NCBI GenBank assembly: GCA_016200895.1
Contig: JACQDX010000139.1
Location: 1 to 62,046, forward strand
Length of the DNA: 62,046 nucleotides
Direction of reading: 5' to 3'
Source: Burkholderiales bacterium
GTDB taxonomy: Bacteria; Pseudomonadota; Gammaproteobacteria; Burkholderiales; Burkholderiaceae_D
Of this stretch, positions 1 through 9,065 are shown piece by piece. Every line of letters begins with the position of its first letter. The first letter of the stretch is position 1. The notes below the pieces were generated by a model that was not told the DNA's origin, searched no databases, and saw only the letters and a list, made by a program, of their open reading frames with translations. A program made the position numbers and the translations under genes.

Positions 1-111
1 CGTATTTCATCATGCGTCAGCAGTCATCAAGCGGCTGCAATAAAGACCGAATGTATGGCTGCAATCGACTATGTCAGGTTTAATTTGAAAATGCTCTTGC
101 AAATGGGGGGC

Positions 112-181
112 GTCCATGTATGCGCCGTGCGCACCGTTTTTAAATGTGTGAAACCGGTGCGCGAGGCGCACCCTACCGAGA
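112..181. repeat. GC-rich dispersed repeat with nested hairpins
   Basis: Two overlapping inverted repeats are visible. GCGCACCGTTT at 129-139 pairs with AAACCGGTGCGC at 151-162 (one bulge), and GGTGCGC at 156-162 pairs with GCGCACC at 166-172 around a 3-nt loop. It lies just downstream of the minus-strand gene ending at 209 and may act as a terminator or be a REP-type element. A related but diverged 'gtacgcc-atgcgcacc' stretch occurs at about 3660-3725. Family assignment is inference. Confidence 0.45.
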
Positions 182-208
182 TTTTTACACCTCTCAAATC
201 AATTAAAT

Positions 209-973
209 TTACTTCGCTTTCACAGCCCCCTGCTCTGCCTGCGGAAAACTCTGCACCACAGCTCCGTTGTCGTCCAGGAAGTTCAACATGGCTTTGCCTT
301 CTGGCGTCACCAGCATCATGATGCGTGCCTTGCCTTTGGCATCGGCCATGATGATGGCTGATGATTTGCCACGGGTCTTGCCGACGAACATGCGGTTGGT
401 TTGCTGGCCGCCAGCGTCTTTCCACTTCTGCAGCAACGCGTCTTTCTCTGGCCCGGCTGGGGCTTTTTCATACGCCTGATACAGACCATCGTAATCTTTT
501 TGCAGGCCACGGTCATAGATCTTCAAGCCCGACTCCATGGTGCCACCACTCTCATAATGACCTAGGGAGAGTTGCTGGTCACCGCCAAACCTGTCCATGG
601 AAAAATGCATGCCCGCGACGGGCTTGCCATTGTCATCAAGCTTGCCATCAAAGATGAAACCACCATTTTCATCTCCCTGCGCATTATAGAAAATCATGCC
701 GGGACGCTGTGGCCCACCGCGCTTGCTTTGCTTGCCATCCACAACAGGTTCAGGCAAGCGCAGATGATTGGCGATGACCATCTCATGCTTGCCATCTGGC
801 GTGACGATGTTAATGCGCTCCACATCAATTTCAGAAAACTTGCCGCGGTTTTCAGTCATGGCAGCGGCTGTCAGCAGCATGATGCCCATGCCTGCGCCAG
901 CGGCAAGCAACACCTGTTTCAGCAAGCGGTTTTGACGGGTCAATTGTGTGATGAGTTCCTGTTGCTGGATCAT
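209..973 (-). CDS. Membrane-anchored hypothetical protein
   Basis: This 254-residue protein is not recognised as a named family. I start it at the ATG ending at 973 because a strong ribosome site (AAAGGAGAT) sits just upstream; a longer reading frame to 1051 lacks one. The N-terminus has a short polar, Gln/Leu-rich segment (residues 1-20, possibly a coiled coil), then one hydrophobic segment (about 21-39), then a polar domain rich in Gly and Asp with beta-type spacing (e.g. 'GMIFYNAQGDENGGFIFDG'). Topology is therefore probably N-in with an extracytoplasmic domain. It stands alone; the upstream 230 bases hold no other gene. No enzymatic motif is seen. Confidence 0.7.
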   Translation of the reverse strand: MIQQQELITQLTRQNRLLKQVLLAAGAGMGIMLLTAAAMTENRGKFSEIDVERINIVTPDGKHEMVIANHLRLPEPVVDGKQSKRGGPQRPGMIFYNAQGDENGGFIFDGKLDDNGKPVAGMHFSMDRFGGDQQLSLGHYESGGTMESGLKIYDRGLQKDYDGLYQAYEKAPAGPEKDALLQKWKDAGGQQTNRMFVGKTRGKSSAIIMADAKGKARIMMLVTPEGKAMLNFLDDNGAVVQSFPQAEQGAVKAK

Positions 974-1204
974 GCTATCTCCTTTGATATGGTTAGTATT
1001 GATGCGGCTGCCTTCATGAATTACTGCAGCGCCGACGCATGATAAAAGCACGGTGCCTCATCAGACCAGTTACCTGCGACTAGTGGAAATATGAGGGGCT
1101 TGAATGGCAGATAAGAACGATGAACGGAACCGCAGACTTAAGTCTGTATAGACGATTTTGGCTTGCGGTTACAATGGCGTAATACATCAATTCATTCCAT
1201 TCGC

Positions 1205-1750
1205 ATGCGCTATCATCTCATCAGCATCAAGCCAGAAGATTTACGTGCCCTGGCAGCGTCTGCCCTGCCAGATATACACGGGTATAGCTGTGCCGTGGAT
1301 GCGCTGCCACCGCACTTGGTTGCAGGCCGTGCGCTGGAACAAATGGCAGCTGGTGTGCCGGTCTACTGGTGCAGCACTTTTTATATAGTCGCCACAGAAA
1401 ACCAGCACATCGTCGGCAGTTGCGGTTTCAAGCATGCCCCCAGAGACGGCATGGTCGAGATAGGTTATGGCATTTCACCCGACTGCAGAAAACAGGGTGC
1501 TGCCACAGCAGCCGTGCAAGCCTTGCTGCTACTGGCTTTTGAGGGTGGTGCAACACAAGTAATGGCGCAAGTCAATCCAGAAAACCTGGCCTCAACACAG
1601 GTGGTACAAAAGCTGAGCTTCGTGAATACTGGCAGTTATGTTGATGATTCACAGGAGACGCTGGTGCGCTGGTGTTTCGACAGACACAAGGGTGACAAGG
1701 CATTGACAAACGCAAACGCAAACGCAAACGATGTGAAACACAGACTATGA
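1205..1750 (+). CDS. GNAT family N-acetyltransferase
   Basis: A 181-residue Gcn5-related acetyltransferase, expected to transfer acetyl from acetyl-CoA to an unknown amine. Motif A is visible as 'GYGISPDCRKQGAATAAVQAL' in part (the R/QxxGxA pyrophosphate loop is RKQGAA), followed by the family's 'NPENLASTQVVQKLSF' region (Asn and Ser ahead of the last helix). The start at 1205 gives the usual family N-terminus (MRYHLISIKPEDL); an in-frame ATG/GTG further upstream adds only 14 unlikely residues. The C-terminal tail contains a hexanucleotide repeat giving NANANAN. Its stop overlaps the next gene's ATG (ATGA), so the two are probably translationally coupled. Substrate is unknown. Confidence 0.85.
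   Translation: MRYHLISIKPEDLRALAASALPDIHGYSCAVDALPPHLVAGRALEQMAAGVPVYWCSTFYIVATENQHIVGSCGFKHAPRDGMVEIGYGISPDCRKQGAATAAVQALLLLAFEGGATQVMAQVNPENLASTQVVQKLSFVNTGSYVDDSQETLVRWCFDRHKGDKALTNANANANDVKHRL
1706..1729 (+). repeat. In-frame hexanucleotide tandem repeat (GCAAAC)
   Basis: One ACAAAC followed by three GCAAAC units lie inside the 3' end of the acetyltransferase gene and encode alternating Asn-Ala. Copy changes would keep frame and only lengthen the C-terminal tail. Confidence 0.8.
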
Positions 1751-2517
1751 TACGCACACTGCTTTTAATCATCAGTATATTGGGTGGCCTGTTATTTGGT
1801 GCTGCGTTTGTACTGTCTTATACCAATCCTGTCATGGTTGAAAACATGGCACGTGAAGTTGTACGCATGGAAGTAGAAAAGCGTGTCACTGAAAAACTGG
1901 ATACGCTACAAGACAGTAAAGTCATGGGGCTGGCAAGCCGCATTGCCAATCACCAAAATGCCGAGATAGAGAACATCAGGCAACAGCTCGCTGCAGGCCT
2001 GCCTGCGAAAATCGCCGGTATCGTGGCGGAGATGGGCAAGCTGGACTGCCCGTGCCGTCAGAAGATAGAGAAATCCATTACGACAGGCCTGGAAGAGCGC
2101 AGTGTGAGACTGACACAACTCAATGAAAAATTGAATGCCCTGATACGCGGCAAGTACATGGAAGTGGCGCAAGCCTTGACGAGAGAATTTCGCATCTTTA
2201 GCGCTGCCAATGCACTGGTATTTATCCTGCTGGCAGGCACTGTCAGCTTGCGGCCACGCGCCAGCCTGCAACTATTGTTGCCTGCTGTCGTACTGCTCGG
2301 CGCTGCCGCTATCACTGCCTTCTTCTATCTATTTAAACAGGATTGGTTGCACACCATTGTTTTCGCTGACTATGTGGGTCAGGCTTATTTTTCCTATCTG
2401 TCGTTGGCAATAGCCTGTCTGGCCGATGTTGTATTCAACAAAGCAAGGATATGCAGTGCAACCATCAACGGTGCGGCGCAAGTCGTGGGTGCCTCATTCC
2501 AGGTCCTGCCTTGTTGA
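1747..2517 (+). CDS. Hypothetical polytopic membrane protein
   Basis: A 256-residue protein of unrecognised family. Residues 3-25 form a signal-anchor; about 35-150 are charged and alpha-helical with probable coiled coil (KxxEKLDTLQ, EIENIRQQL, RLTQLNEKLNALI) and one CPC motif (about 99-101); then three hydrophobic segments (about 151-168, 174-196, 203-235). The layout suggests a large extracytoplasmic helical domain between membrane segments. It overlaps the acetyltransferase stop by four bases, so the two are probably one transcriptional unit. The last 20 residues are polar and end in Cys. Function unknown. Confidence 0.75.
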   Translation: MIRTLLLIISILGGLLFGAAFVLSYTNPVMVENMAREVVRMEVEKRVTEKLDTLQDSKVMGLASRIANHQNAEIENIRQQLAAGLPAKIAGIVAEMGKLDCPCRQKIEKSITTGLEERSVRLTQLNEKLNALIRGKYMEVAQALTREFRIFSAANALVFILLAGTVSLRPRASLQLLLPAVVLLGAAAITAFFYLFKQDWLHTIVFADYVGQAYFSYLSLAIACLADVVFNKARICSATINGAAQVVGASFQVLPC

Positions 2518-2524
2518 ACCATGT

Positions 2525-2857
2525 TCAGGCAGCCTCGTCAAATAAGCGCAATGCCAGCAAGCCATGTCCGACAGCAGCACCTGCACGCAGGGCGGCGGCG
2601 ATGAAGACCACCTCAGCAATTTCTTCCCGCGTTGCCCCTGCCCTGGCTGCATTCTTGCTGTGCGTATCTATGCAATAAGCACATTGTGTAGTAAGGGCAA
2701 CGGCGATGGAGATCAGTTCGCGGTATTTTTCAGGGATGACACCATCGGCACGTTCTGCCATGGTCTTGAGTGCCAGAAAGGCTTGCGCTTCTTTGGGTGC
2801 AAGACTGATGAGGTCTTTGGCTTTAGCCAGGTCTTGCGGGTTTTGGTAGGTGCTCAT
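2525..2857 (-). CDS. Carboxymuconolactone decarboxylase / AhpD-like protein
   Basis: A 110-residue all-alpha protein of the CMD/AhpD superfamily. The redox-type CxxC motif with the following His is visible in 'QCAYCIDTHSKNA' and the 'A(R)AGATREEIAEVVFIAAAL' helix is typical. AhpD-type members with CxxC-H act as alkylhydroperoxidase/thiol reductants; small stand-alone members like this often have no assigned substrate. It is convergent with the preceding plus-strand gene (7-bp gap) and has its own promoter region with the neighbouring plus-strand gene upstream. Family is confident, the exact reaction is not. Confidence 0.88.
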   Translation of the reverse strand: MSTYQNPQDLAKAKDLISLAPKEAQAFLALKTMAERADGVIPEKYRELISIAVALTTQCAYCIDTHSKNAARAGATREEIAEVVFIAAALRAGAAVGHGLLALRLFDEAA

Positions 2858-3072
2858 GATTATTCCTTTGAGGGTTTGGACGACATCTGCTTATCATGAC
2901 AAGAGTGTGCGGCGAGCCAAAAGGATTCATAGAGAACGACTTTTTTTGCATCTGTGTGCATATGCACTGAAGGTATAATCACAAGGCGATGCATGCTTGC
3001 CTCCCGAAAATCTTTCAAAATTTTTCTGTCATAGCCGCCTTTGCAGTGCATCACAAATTACTTGATCACCAC

Positions 3073-3633
3073 ATGATGACTACCAACCAATTTTCACAAA
3101 TTACTTCAGAATTATTCGCCCATGAACGCCTGCTCTGGTCCGGCCAGCCGCGCCAGGGCATCCTGTTCCAGATGACTGATTTGTTCATGATACCGTTCGG
3201 CCTGCTGTGGGGTGGGTTTGCGTTGTTTTGGGAATATACTGCCATCACTGCTGGTGCCCCACTGTTCTTTTGCATGTGGGGTATTCCTTTTGTATTGATG
3301 GGCTTGTACATGATAGGAGGCCGCTTCTTCCTTGAAGCAAGGCAAAGAGCCAACATTTATTATGCAGTGACCAGTGAACGCATACTGATTGTGTCTGGCC
3401 TTTTCAACACCAATCTCAAATCACTGGACCTGAAAAGCTTGGGCGAAATCAGTCTGACAAATGTCAAAAATAGCGAGGGCAGTATCGTGTTTGGTCATAA
3501 CCCTCTGGCAACCCCGTTTGCCGGGTTTTCAGGCCTTCCTGGCATGATGAATGCCAGAATGACACAGTTTCAGTCCATAACCGGGGCGAAACAGGTATTT
3601 GAGCTGATACATCAGACGAAGAGAATGACTTGA
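3073..3633 (+). CDS. PH-domain (bPH) membrane protein
   Basis: A 186-residue protein beginning MMTTNQF at 3073; the longer frame to 2989 has no ribosome site and an atypical N-terminus. The N-terminal 'LFAHERLLWSGQP' is the usual lead-in of bacterial PH (DUF304-like) proteins. Two hydrophobic segments follow (about 37-55 and 61-83), then the PH-like beta domain with 'YAVTSERILIVSGLFNTNLKSLDLKSLGEI' (about 95-125). Such proteins are thought to be membrane-associated scaffolds; no catalytic residues are known. It is a single-gene unit. The exact start (3073 or 3076) is undecided. Confidence 0.8.
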   Translation: MMTTNQFSQITSELFAHERLLWSGQPRQGILFQMTDLFMIPFGLLWGGFALFWEYTAITAGAPLFFCMWGIPFVLMGLYMIGGRFFLEARQRANIYYAVTSERILIVSGLFNTNLKSLDLKSLGEISLTNVKNSEGSIVFGHNPLATPFAGFSGLPGMMNARMTQFQSITGAKQVFELIHQTKRMT

Positions 3634-3768
3634 TGCTGAAAAGGCCGTGCCGCAATTTGAAGGGTACGCCATGCGCACCGTTGTTGCCTTTAGCTTGTAA
3701 AAGAATGGTACGCACAGCGCGCCTTACAAATCAGCGCAGGTATAGGCAAGCAATAGCTGACTTAAAAC

Positions 3769-4320
3769 TTATTTCGTCGCCTTGTCAATCGCCCGGTTCA
3801 TGGCTTTCAGGCGCAGGTCTTCGTCAGCAGCACTGGATGCTGGGGCACTTTTACCCAGAGCCTGTTCCATGATTTTCTTCTTCATTTCTTCATTTGTCAT
3901 CGACGCTGAGTAAGCACTGTCGGCAGCTTTGGTACTGTCATCTTTGGCCACGGCAGCTTTAGGTGGCTCCATGCCTTTGGAATCGTTGAGCTTGATTTTT
4001 TTGGTGGTTGGATTGGTGTCCAGGCACAAGGTATCTGAATACACAGTTTTGCCATCGACGGTGCAGCGGCGTACTCCTTCGCTGGTGGTGGCGGCCTGGC
4101 GCATGCCTGGGCCTTCGTTACTGCCAGTTGGCAGGCCAGTACCGTCTTTAACATCATTGCCAATGACGGCGGCAGCTTTACCAAAGCGTGCCCACATGTC
4201 TTGCATGGGCAGATGTCCATAGCGCATGTAGTACAGGAAGGCCATGCCCAGTGATGCCACCAGCATGGAAATAATGGCGACTGCGATCAGGCTGAGGCCG
4301 TGTTGTTTTGTATATTTCAT
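3769..4320 (-). CDS. DUF4124-like membrane-anchored protein
   Basis: A 183-residue protein: residues 8-31 form a transmembrane or signal anchor. Around residues 80-105 is 'RRCTVDGKTVYSDTLC', which matches the DUF4124 pattern (a short Cys-bounded 'K C x DGKTVYSD x C' beta motif of periplasmic proteins). The C-terminal third is low-complexity Ala/Lys/Ser and helical. Its start overlaps the mtgA stop by four bases, so it is the last gene of the rnb-tonB-aroE-mtgA operon. The function of DUF4124 proteins is not established. Confidence 0.75.
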   Translation of the reverse strand: MKYTKQHGLSLIAVAIISMLVASLGMAFLYYMRYGHLPMQDMWARFGKAAAVIGNDVKDGTGLPTGSNEGPGMRQAATTSEGVRRCTVDGKTVYSDTLCLDTNPTTKKIKLNDSKGMEPPKAAVAKDDSTKAADSAYSASMTNEEMKKKIMEQALGKSAPASSAADEDLRLKAMNRAIDKATK

Positions 4321-5012
4321 GGCAGCTCCGAATTATTCATGCGTTGCAGGATGACTTCGCTACGTCTTTGCAAATAGCCTGAGCCGGGATTTTTATAAAA
4401 ATAACGTGGCTTGGGCAACATCACGGCCAATCTGGCAGCTTGAGATGGCCCCAGGTTGGCGGCCGTTGTATGGTAATAATTTTGGGCCGCTGCTTCTGCA
4501 CCGAAGACACCCACGCCCCACTCCACCACATTGAGGTAAATTTCCAGGATGCGTTGCTTGTCCATGCATTTCTCCAGCATATAGGTGATGATCAGTTCTT
4601 CGCCCTTGCGGAAATAGCTGCGGTCAGGCGAGAGAAACAGGTTCTTGGCCAATTGCTGGGTAATGGTGGAACCGCCAGAAACGACTTTGCCTTTTTTCTG
4701 GTTTTTTTCGTAAGCGGCTTGCATGGCTTCCCATTCCACGCCCTCATGATCGACAAAGCCATCATCTTCTGAAGCGATGACCGCACGCTTGAGGTGATTG
4801 GAGATGCGGTTATAAGGTACCCATTTATGCTTGAGCTGAAAGTCTGGCTTTTTCTCTTGCAGGGCATTCAGTTGCTGACGCATGAAGCTGGTGGAGGTCG
4901 GGTTGTGGTCTATCCACCACCAGACGTGCGCCAGATAATAGGCTTGTAAAAGCGTGAATAATAGCAGGGGCACGAGCACCAGCCAGAACAGGATACGGCC
5001 AAATAATCTCAT
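4317..5012 (-). CDS. mtgA: Monofunctional peptidoglycan glycosyltransferase
   Basis: A 231-residue inner-membrane GT51 transglycosylase that polymerises lipid II into glycan strands. Residues 7-30 form the membrane anchor. The GT51 motifs are all present: catalytic Glu82 in 'ASEDDGFVDHEG', then 'SGGSTITQQLAKNLFLS' (about 112-128), 'RKGEELIITYMLE' and 'KQRILEIYLNVVEWG'. Length is normal for MtgA and there is no transpeptidase domain. It overlaps aroE upstream and the DUF4124 gene downstream by four bases each, an arrangement (aroE-mtgA) common in betaproteobacteria. Confidence 0.97.
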   Translation of the reverse strand: MRLFGRILFWLVLVPLLLFTLLQAYYLAHVWWWIDHNPTSTSFMRQQLNALQEKKPDFQLKHKWVPYNRISNHLKRAVIASEDDGFVDHEGVEWEAMQAAYEKNQKKGKVVSGGSTITQQLAKNLFLSPDRSYFRKGEELIITYMLEKCMDKQRILEIYLNVVEWGVGVFGAEAAAQNYYHTTAANLGPSQAARLAVMLPKPRYFYKNPGSGYLQRRSEVILQRMNNSELP

Positions 5013-5848
5013 GCCTGGCTCGCCAGCAAGGCAGCGCGCATTTCTGCCAACACTTGCCCAGATGGCGGGCGCACGCTACGCCACAGGGCGAAGGCTTCTG
5101 CCGCCTGTTCGACCAGCATGCCCAGACCATCACGGCACTGCGCGCCATGGCTGACGGCCAGTCGCAAAAATGCAGTGGGTGCAGCGGCATACATCATGTC
5201 GTAGGCCAGCGTTTCTTTGCTGAATACTGTCGCGGCCAGAGGCGGCACATCGTCGTTGATGCTGGCCGAAGTGGCATTGATGATGACATCAAAAGGCTGT
5301 TGCAAATCTTCAAAACGACAAGTTTGCAGCTCACAACGATCACTCAGGCTGTTTGCCTGTTGCAGCAAATCCTGTGCTTTGGCAAGAGTGCGGTTGGCGA
5401 TGGTCAAAGCAGCAGGTTGCTCTTGCAGCAGCGGCAGCAAGGCACCGCGGGCTGCACCACCCGCGCCCAGCAAGAGCAGGCGTTTGCCACGCAGGTTGAC
5501 ACCGGCATTACGCACAATATCGGCCACCAAACCCATACCATCGGTATTGTCACCATAAATGCGACCCGGCTCAAACTTGAGGGTGTTGACGGCACCTGCA
5601 ATTTTGGCGCGCTCACTTAATTCTGTGGCCAGGGCAAAGGCTTCGAGCTTGAATGGCAGGGTGACGTTGGCTCCCTTGCCACCTTTTGCGACGAAGTCAC
5701 GCACAGTGGCGCCAAAACCATCCAGCGGCGCCAGCAGGCGCTGGTAGTCTAGCTGCTGGCTTGTCAGTTCAGCGAAGCGTGCATGGATGGCAGGTGATTT
5801 GCTATGCGCAACAGGATTGCCTATGACGACATACTGGTCAGCTTTCAA
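5009..5848 (-). CDS. aroE: Shikimate dehydrogenase
   Basis: A 279-residue NADP-dependent enzyme reducing 3-dehydroshikimate to shikimate in the chorismate pathway. The substrate-binding 'NPVAHSKSP' (about 11-19), the catalytic Lys of 'NVTLPFK' (about 61-67), the Asp of 'GDNTDGMG' (about 101) and the Rossmann 'LLLGAGGAARG' (about 127-137) are all visible. It starts inside the stop of the TonB-like gene (ATGA) and overlaps mtgA at its end, so it is co-translated within the operon. aroQ, another enzyme of the same pathway, lies separately at 23.5 kb. Confidence 0.97.
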   Translation of the reverse strand: MKADQYVVIGNPVAHSKSPAIHARFAELTSQQLDYQRLLAPLDGFGATVRDFVAKGGKGANVTLPFKLEAFALATELSERAKIAGAVNTLKFEPGRIYGDNTDGMGLVADIVRNAGVNLRGKRLLLLGAGGAARGALLPLLQEQPAALTIANRTLAKAQDLLQQANSLSDRCELQTCRFEDLQQPFDVIINATSASINDDVPPLAATVFSKETLAYDMMYAAAPTAFLRLAVSHGAQCRDGLGMLVEQAAEAFALWRSVRPPSGQVLAEMRAALLASQA

Positions 5849-6945
5849 TTTGGCCCCTTGCGCAATTCAGTTTCCAACTGCTGCTCGCGAGTGAATTTGA
5901 AGCGGGCGAACATGATGAAGACTTCATTACTGTCTGGCCCCAGGCTGGCTTTTGGATAATGCCCAAATGGTCCGGAACGACGGACAATACGCAGCGCAGC
6001 CGCATCCAGCGCCTTGTCACCGGAAGAGACTTCTATGCGTGGTCCACCTTCTTTTTCATAGATGCTGCCATCCTGGAAAATGGGGATGGAGATAAACATT
6101 TCGCCATACAGTTTTTTGCCATCCTTTTGCGGGAAGTTCAGCGTGCCGGTATCTTCTATGCGCTTTTGCACAGCCTTGTAATAAATCGCATGGTCCAGGC
6201 GTTTGGTGCTGGGTGTGATATAGGTTTTACGCGGACGCTTATTCTGGTCTTCTATGGTTTGCGAAATTTCTGCCGCCATGCGCGCCAGAGCCTTGGTGGT
6301 ATCGACATTGTCGGTACCAGTGGATGGCTGAGGTTTGTCTTCGGTATTTTTCTTTTCCTGTTTCTCCTGGCGGAAATTATCCTTGAGCTTGGCCTGATCC
6401 AGTAATTGCTTTTGCTGCTCTTCCAGCTCTGCAATTTTGCGACTATTGGTTTGCAGGGCATCACCATCTTCGCTGCGCTTCATGTCAGGCAAAGGGGATT
6501 TGCTGCGTCCGCTATCATGCGCGCCACCACCGTCAAGATCTGCCTGTGCCAGTGCTTCAGCCGTCACTGGCGGTTTGGCATGCTTGGAATTGACGAGGAT
6601 GATTTCCAGGTCAGCATCACGCGGCTTGTTGTCTATGGTTTTAGGCATGACAAAATGCACCAGCAGTGCCAGCGCGTGCAAGACCAGCGAAGCCGTGATG
6701 GCGACCGTGAAAATCAGTTTTTCATGGCTGGCTTTGCTTGCCCCTAATTTTATCGTTTGAGACTTGGCTGAGCTGCTTTTGACTTTGCTGCTCGTAGCAC
6801 TCACTGTAGCAGAGCCCCCAGCAGCAGGTGCTACAGAAGCGACAGATGCAGCATCACCTGCCCGGACGTGCAGGACTTGCTCGCCAGGCAGATTTTCTTG
6901 TTTAACCTGTTTCGCAGGCTTGGTTTTTTTATTCTGACTTTTCAT
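5845..6945 (-). CDS. TonB-like energy transducer
   Basis: A 366-residue TonB-family protein. A charged cytosolic stretch of about 75 residues (rich in Lys, Ser and Ala) precedes one membrane segment (about 78-98, 'FTVAITASLVLHALALLVHF'). A long polar, partly coiled-coil periplasmic linker (about 145-215, Gln/Lys/Glu-rich) follows, then a TonB C-terminal fold ('GEMFISIPIFQDGSIYEKEG', 'LDAAALRIVRRSGPF'). The linker lacks the usual Pro-Glu/Pro-Lys repeats. No exbB/exbD lies beside it. Its place between rnb and aroE is conserved in related bacteria, so it may serve a general envelope role rather than siderophore uptake; that is inference. Confidence 0.85.
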   Translation of the reverse strand: MKSQNKKTKPAKQVKQENLPGEQVLHVRAGDAASVASVAPAAGGSATVSATSSKVKSSSAKSQTIKLGASKASHEKLIFTVAITASLVLHALALLVHFVMPKTIDNKPRDADLEIILVNSKHAKPPVTAEALAQADLDGGGAHDSGRSKSPLPDMKRSEDGDALQTNSRKIAELEEQQKQLLDQAKLKDNFRQEKQEKKNTEDKPQPSTGTDNVDTTKALARMAAEISQTIEDQNKRPRKTYITPSTKRLDHAIYYKAVQKRIEDTGTLNFPQKDGKKLYGEMFISIPIFQDGSIYEKEGGPRIEVSSGDKALDAAALRIVRRSGPFGHYPKASLGPDSNEVFIMFARFKFTREQQLETELRKGPN

Positions 6946-6947
6946 TA

Positions 6948-9065
6948 CTAGGCTTGTGGCTGTTCTTCGTCTGGAGTATTCGTGTCATCATTTGCAGCAT
7001 CAGTTGCAACGTCTGCAACGTCTGTTATTGCGCTCTCCGCCTCTGCTACTGTCTCTGTCACTTCTGCAGGAGCACCCTCTTCTGCACTGAAATCCTCTGC
7101 GACTTCTGTGCTGGTCTCATCGTCCAGTTCTTCTTCATCCAGTTCGGTGACAGTGGACAGCAATTCCAGCAGGCGGGCTTCGACTTCAAGATCAACTTCA
7201 TCCCAGCGCAGGATATCCAGGCGTACCTGGGCACCACGCGCAGTTTGTGGCATACCTGGCAAACGGATGATGAGCGGAATATCGACCAGGCGCAAGACTT
7301 CGTCTTTCAAAACAACAGCTTCGACCTGACGTTGTTCTTCCTGACCCAGCCAGCGCAAACACCAGTAGCGTTCCATATTGTTCTGGAAGTCGGCATAAGC
7401 TGCATAAGCTGCATCAAAGCCAGAGACGATGGCGAACAGGTCAGCATCCTTGGGTTTGAAGGTAGCCACCAGCGGTGCGGTGACGCCATGTTGCACGCAG
7501 GCGATGATTTGCCATTGATTGACCAGATCGGTATAGCGACGCAGAGGAGATGTGCTCCAGGCGTATTGATCCACACCCAAACCCTGATGCGGTGCGGCAT
7601 GGGTCAGCATGCGGACCTGCATGCGCGCAGTCCAGCCACCAGGACCACGGCCACCTGCCACGCCCTGTGCGCGATAGATGCCGGGAATGCCATGGTCAGC
7701 CATGAGTTTTCCCCAGGTGCTGTTGGCAAAGATCATCAACTCAGCCACGATCTTGTCCAGCGGTGCGCCACGTTTGCGGCGCACGATGGAAACGACATCA
7801 TCTTCTACATAGAAATTGAAATCGACGCGATTATTTTGCTCAGGCTTCATGCCAAAGCTTTCGCGCTTGACCATGCGTCCCTGCTCCAGCACTTGTGCCC
7901 ATTTCCACAGTTGGGCAATGTCTGCCTTGTGTGGATATTCACCGGCATCATTGGCCAGGTTGTCTTCCGTCACCAGTGCATCGAGGTCGTTGTGGCGCAG
8001 ATTGCTGGCCATGGGCACGGCTTCTATCTTGGTCTCGGTGCTGATGACAGACCAGTCTTCGGTATCCAGGATTGCGTACAACGACACGGCCGGGCGGGTC
8101 TGGCCTTCACCCAGGGTGTAAGTATTGACCAGTTCATCCGGCAGCATGGTGATCTTGTCGCCAGGCATATACACGGTAGACATGCGGCCACGGGCAATCT
8201 GGTCTATCGCATCACCACGCTGTATGCCCAGAGCTGGAGCAGCGATATGTATGCCGACTCGCACCTGACCATTGCCGAGATCGACGACAGAAAAAGCATC
8301 ATCAATCTCAGTGGTAGTGACGTCATCGATAGAAAAAGCCTGTACATCAGCCACTGGCAAATCAGTAGGCAGGGCCGGTAAAGTAATCGCCGGAAAGCCC
8401 ACGCCTTTGGGGAAATGCTCGTAATGGAACTTGGCCAGATGCAGATGCTTGGGGCTGGCAATGCCACCCACTGCCAGCATCAAACGTTGCGGCGACATTT
8501 GCATGGCATCGCAGGCTTCTGCCAGCGCTTTGTATTCTATGCTGTTCTTGTCGGGCTTGAACAAGAGTTGCAGCGCCAGCGATTTCATCGTATCTGGCAA
8601 CCGGTTCTGTTTGAGCTCTTCGACATAGCCAGCCTGTACCAGAGCTTGCTGCTTTTTCTTTTCTATACCGGCAAGTGCTGCTTTCAAAGATGCTTCAGGC
8701 GCAGCCTTGTAGCGGCCACGGCCTTTTTTGTAGAAGTAGACCGGGGCATTATGCAGCGCATAGATCAAACCTGCCGCTTCCACAGGTTGCGGTGCATGGC
8801 CAAAATATTCTGTGCCCAGCTCGGCAAAGCCAAATTCTTCCTGCCCGGCGACTTCCCACAGAAATTCCAGATCTATCTCAGCCGCAGCAGCCTTGGCCTG
8901 CTCTATCAGACTTACAGGATCGGGGGAGGCAAATTGCAGCAACACATCCTTGGCCTTGACCTTGGTTCGCTTGCCACTGGCCATCTCGACCTGATAAGCC
9001 TCACCAGCATGCGTCATGATGCTGCCTGCCTTGAAATCACCGGATTCTTCGAAAAATAAATTCAT
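6948..9065 (-). CDS. RNase II-family exoribonuclease
   Basis: A 705-residue 3'-5' exoribonuclease with an RNB catalytic domain (about 245-540). The acidic metal-binding cluster is seen in 'FSIDDVTTTEIDDAFSV' (Asp residues spaced as in the family) and the RNB C-terminal signature in 'TSPLRRYTDLVNQWQI'. The first 230 residues match the N-terminal module of the Burkholderiales 'RNB domain' proteins rather than classical E. coli Rnb cold-shock domains. The last 70 residues are an acidic, Ala/Thr/Glu/Asp-rich tail that is probably disordered. First gene of the operon ending in the DUF4124 gene; only two bases separate it from the tonB-like gene. Confidence 0.93.
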   Translation of the reverse strand: MNLFFEESGDFKAGSIMTHAGEAYQVEMASGKRTKVKAKDVLLQFASPDPVSLIEQAKAAAAEIDLEFLWEVAGQEEFGFAELGTEYFGHAPQPVEAAGLIYALHNAPVYFYKKGRGRYKAAPEASLKAALAGIEKKKQQALVQAGYVEELKQNRLPDTMKSLALQLLFKPDKNSIEYKALAEACDAMQMSPQRLMLAVGGIASPKHLHLAKFHYEHFPKGVGFPAITLPALPTDLPVADVQAFSIDDVTTTEIDDAFSVVDLGNGQVRVGIHIAAPALGIQRGDAIDQIARGRMSTVYMPGDKITMLPDELVNTYTLGEGQTRPAVSLYAILDTEDWSVISTETKIEAVPMASNLRHNDLDALVTEDNLANDAGEYPHKADIAQLWKWAQVLEQGRMVKRESFGMKPEQNNRVDFNFYVEDDVVSIVRRKRGAPLDKIVAELMIFANSTWGKLMADHGIPGIYRAQGVAGGRGPGGWTARMQVRMLTHAAPHQGLGVDQYAWSTSPLRRYTDLVNQWQIIACVQHGVTAPLVATFKPKDADLFAIVSGFDAAYAAYADFQNNMERYWCLRWLGQEEQRQVEAVVLKDEVLRLVDIPLIIRLPGMPQTARGAQVRLDILRWDEVDLEVEARLLELLSTVTELDEEELDDETSTEVAEDFSAEEGAPAEVTETVAEAESAITDVADVATDAANDDTNTPDEEQPQA

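Noticed and set aside
6954..8381. 475-codon plus-strand reading frame opposite the RNase II gene
   Set aside because: Exact antisense shadow of a well-supported gene; Cys/His-rich composition and no ribosome site.
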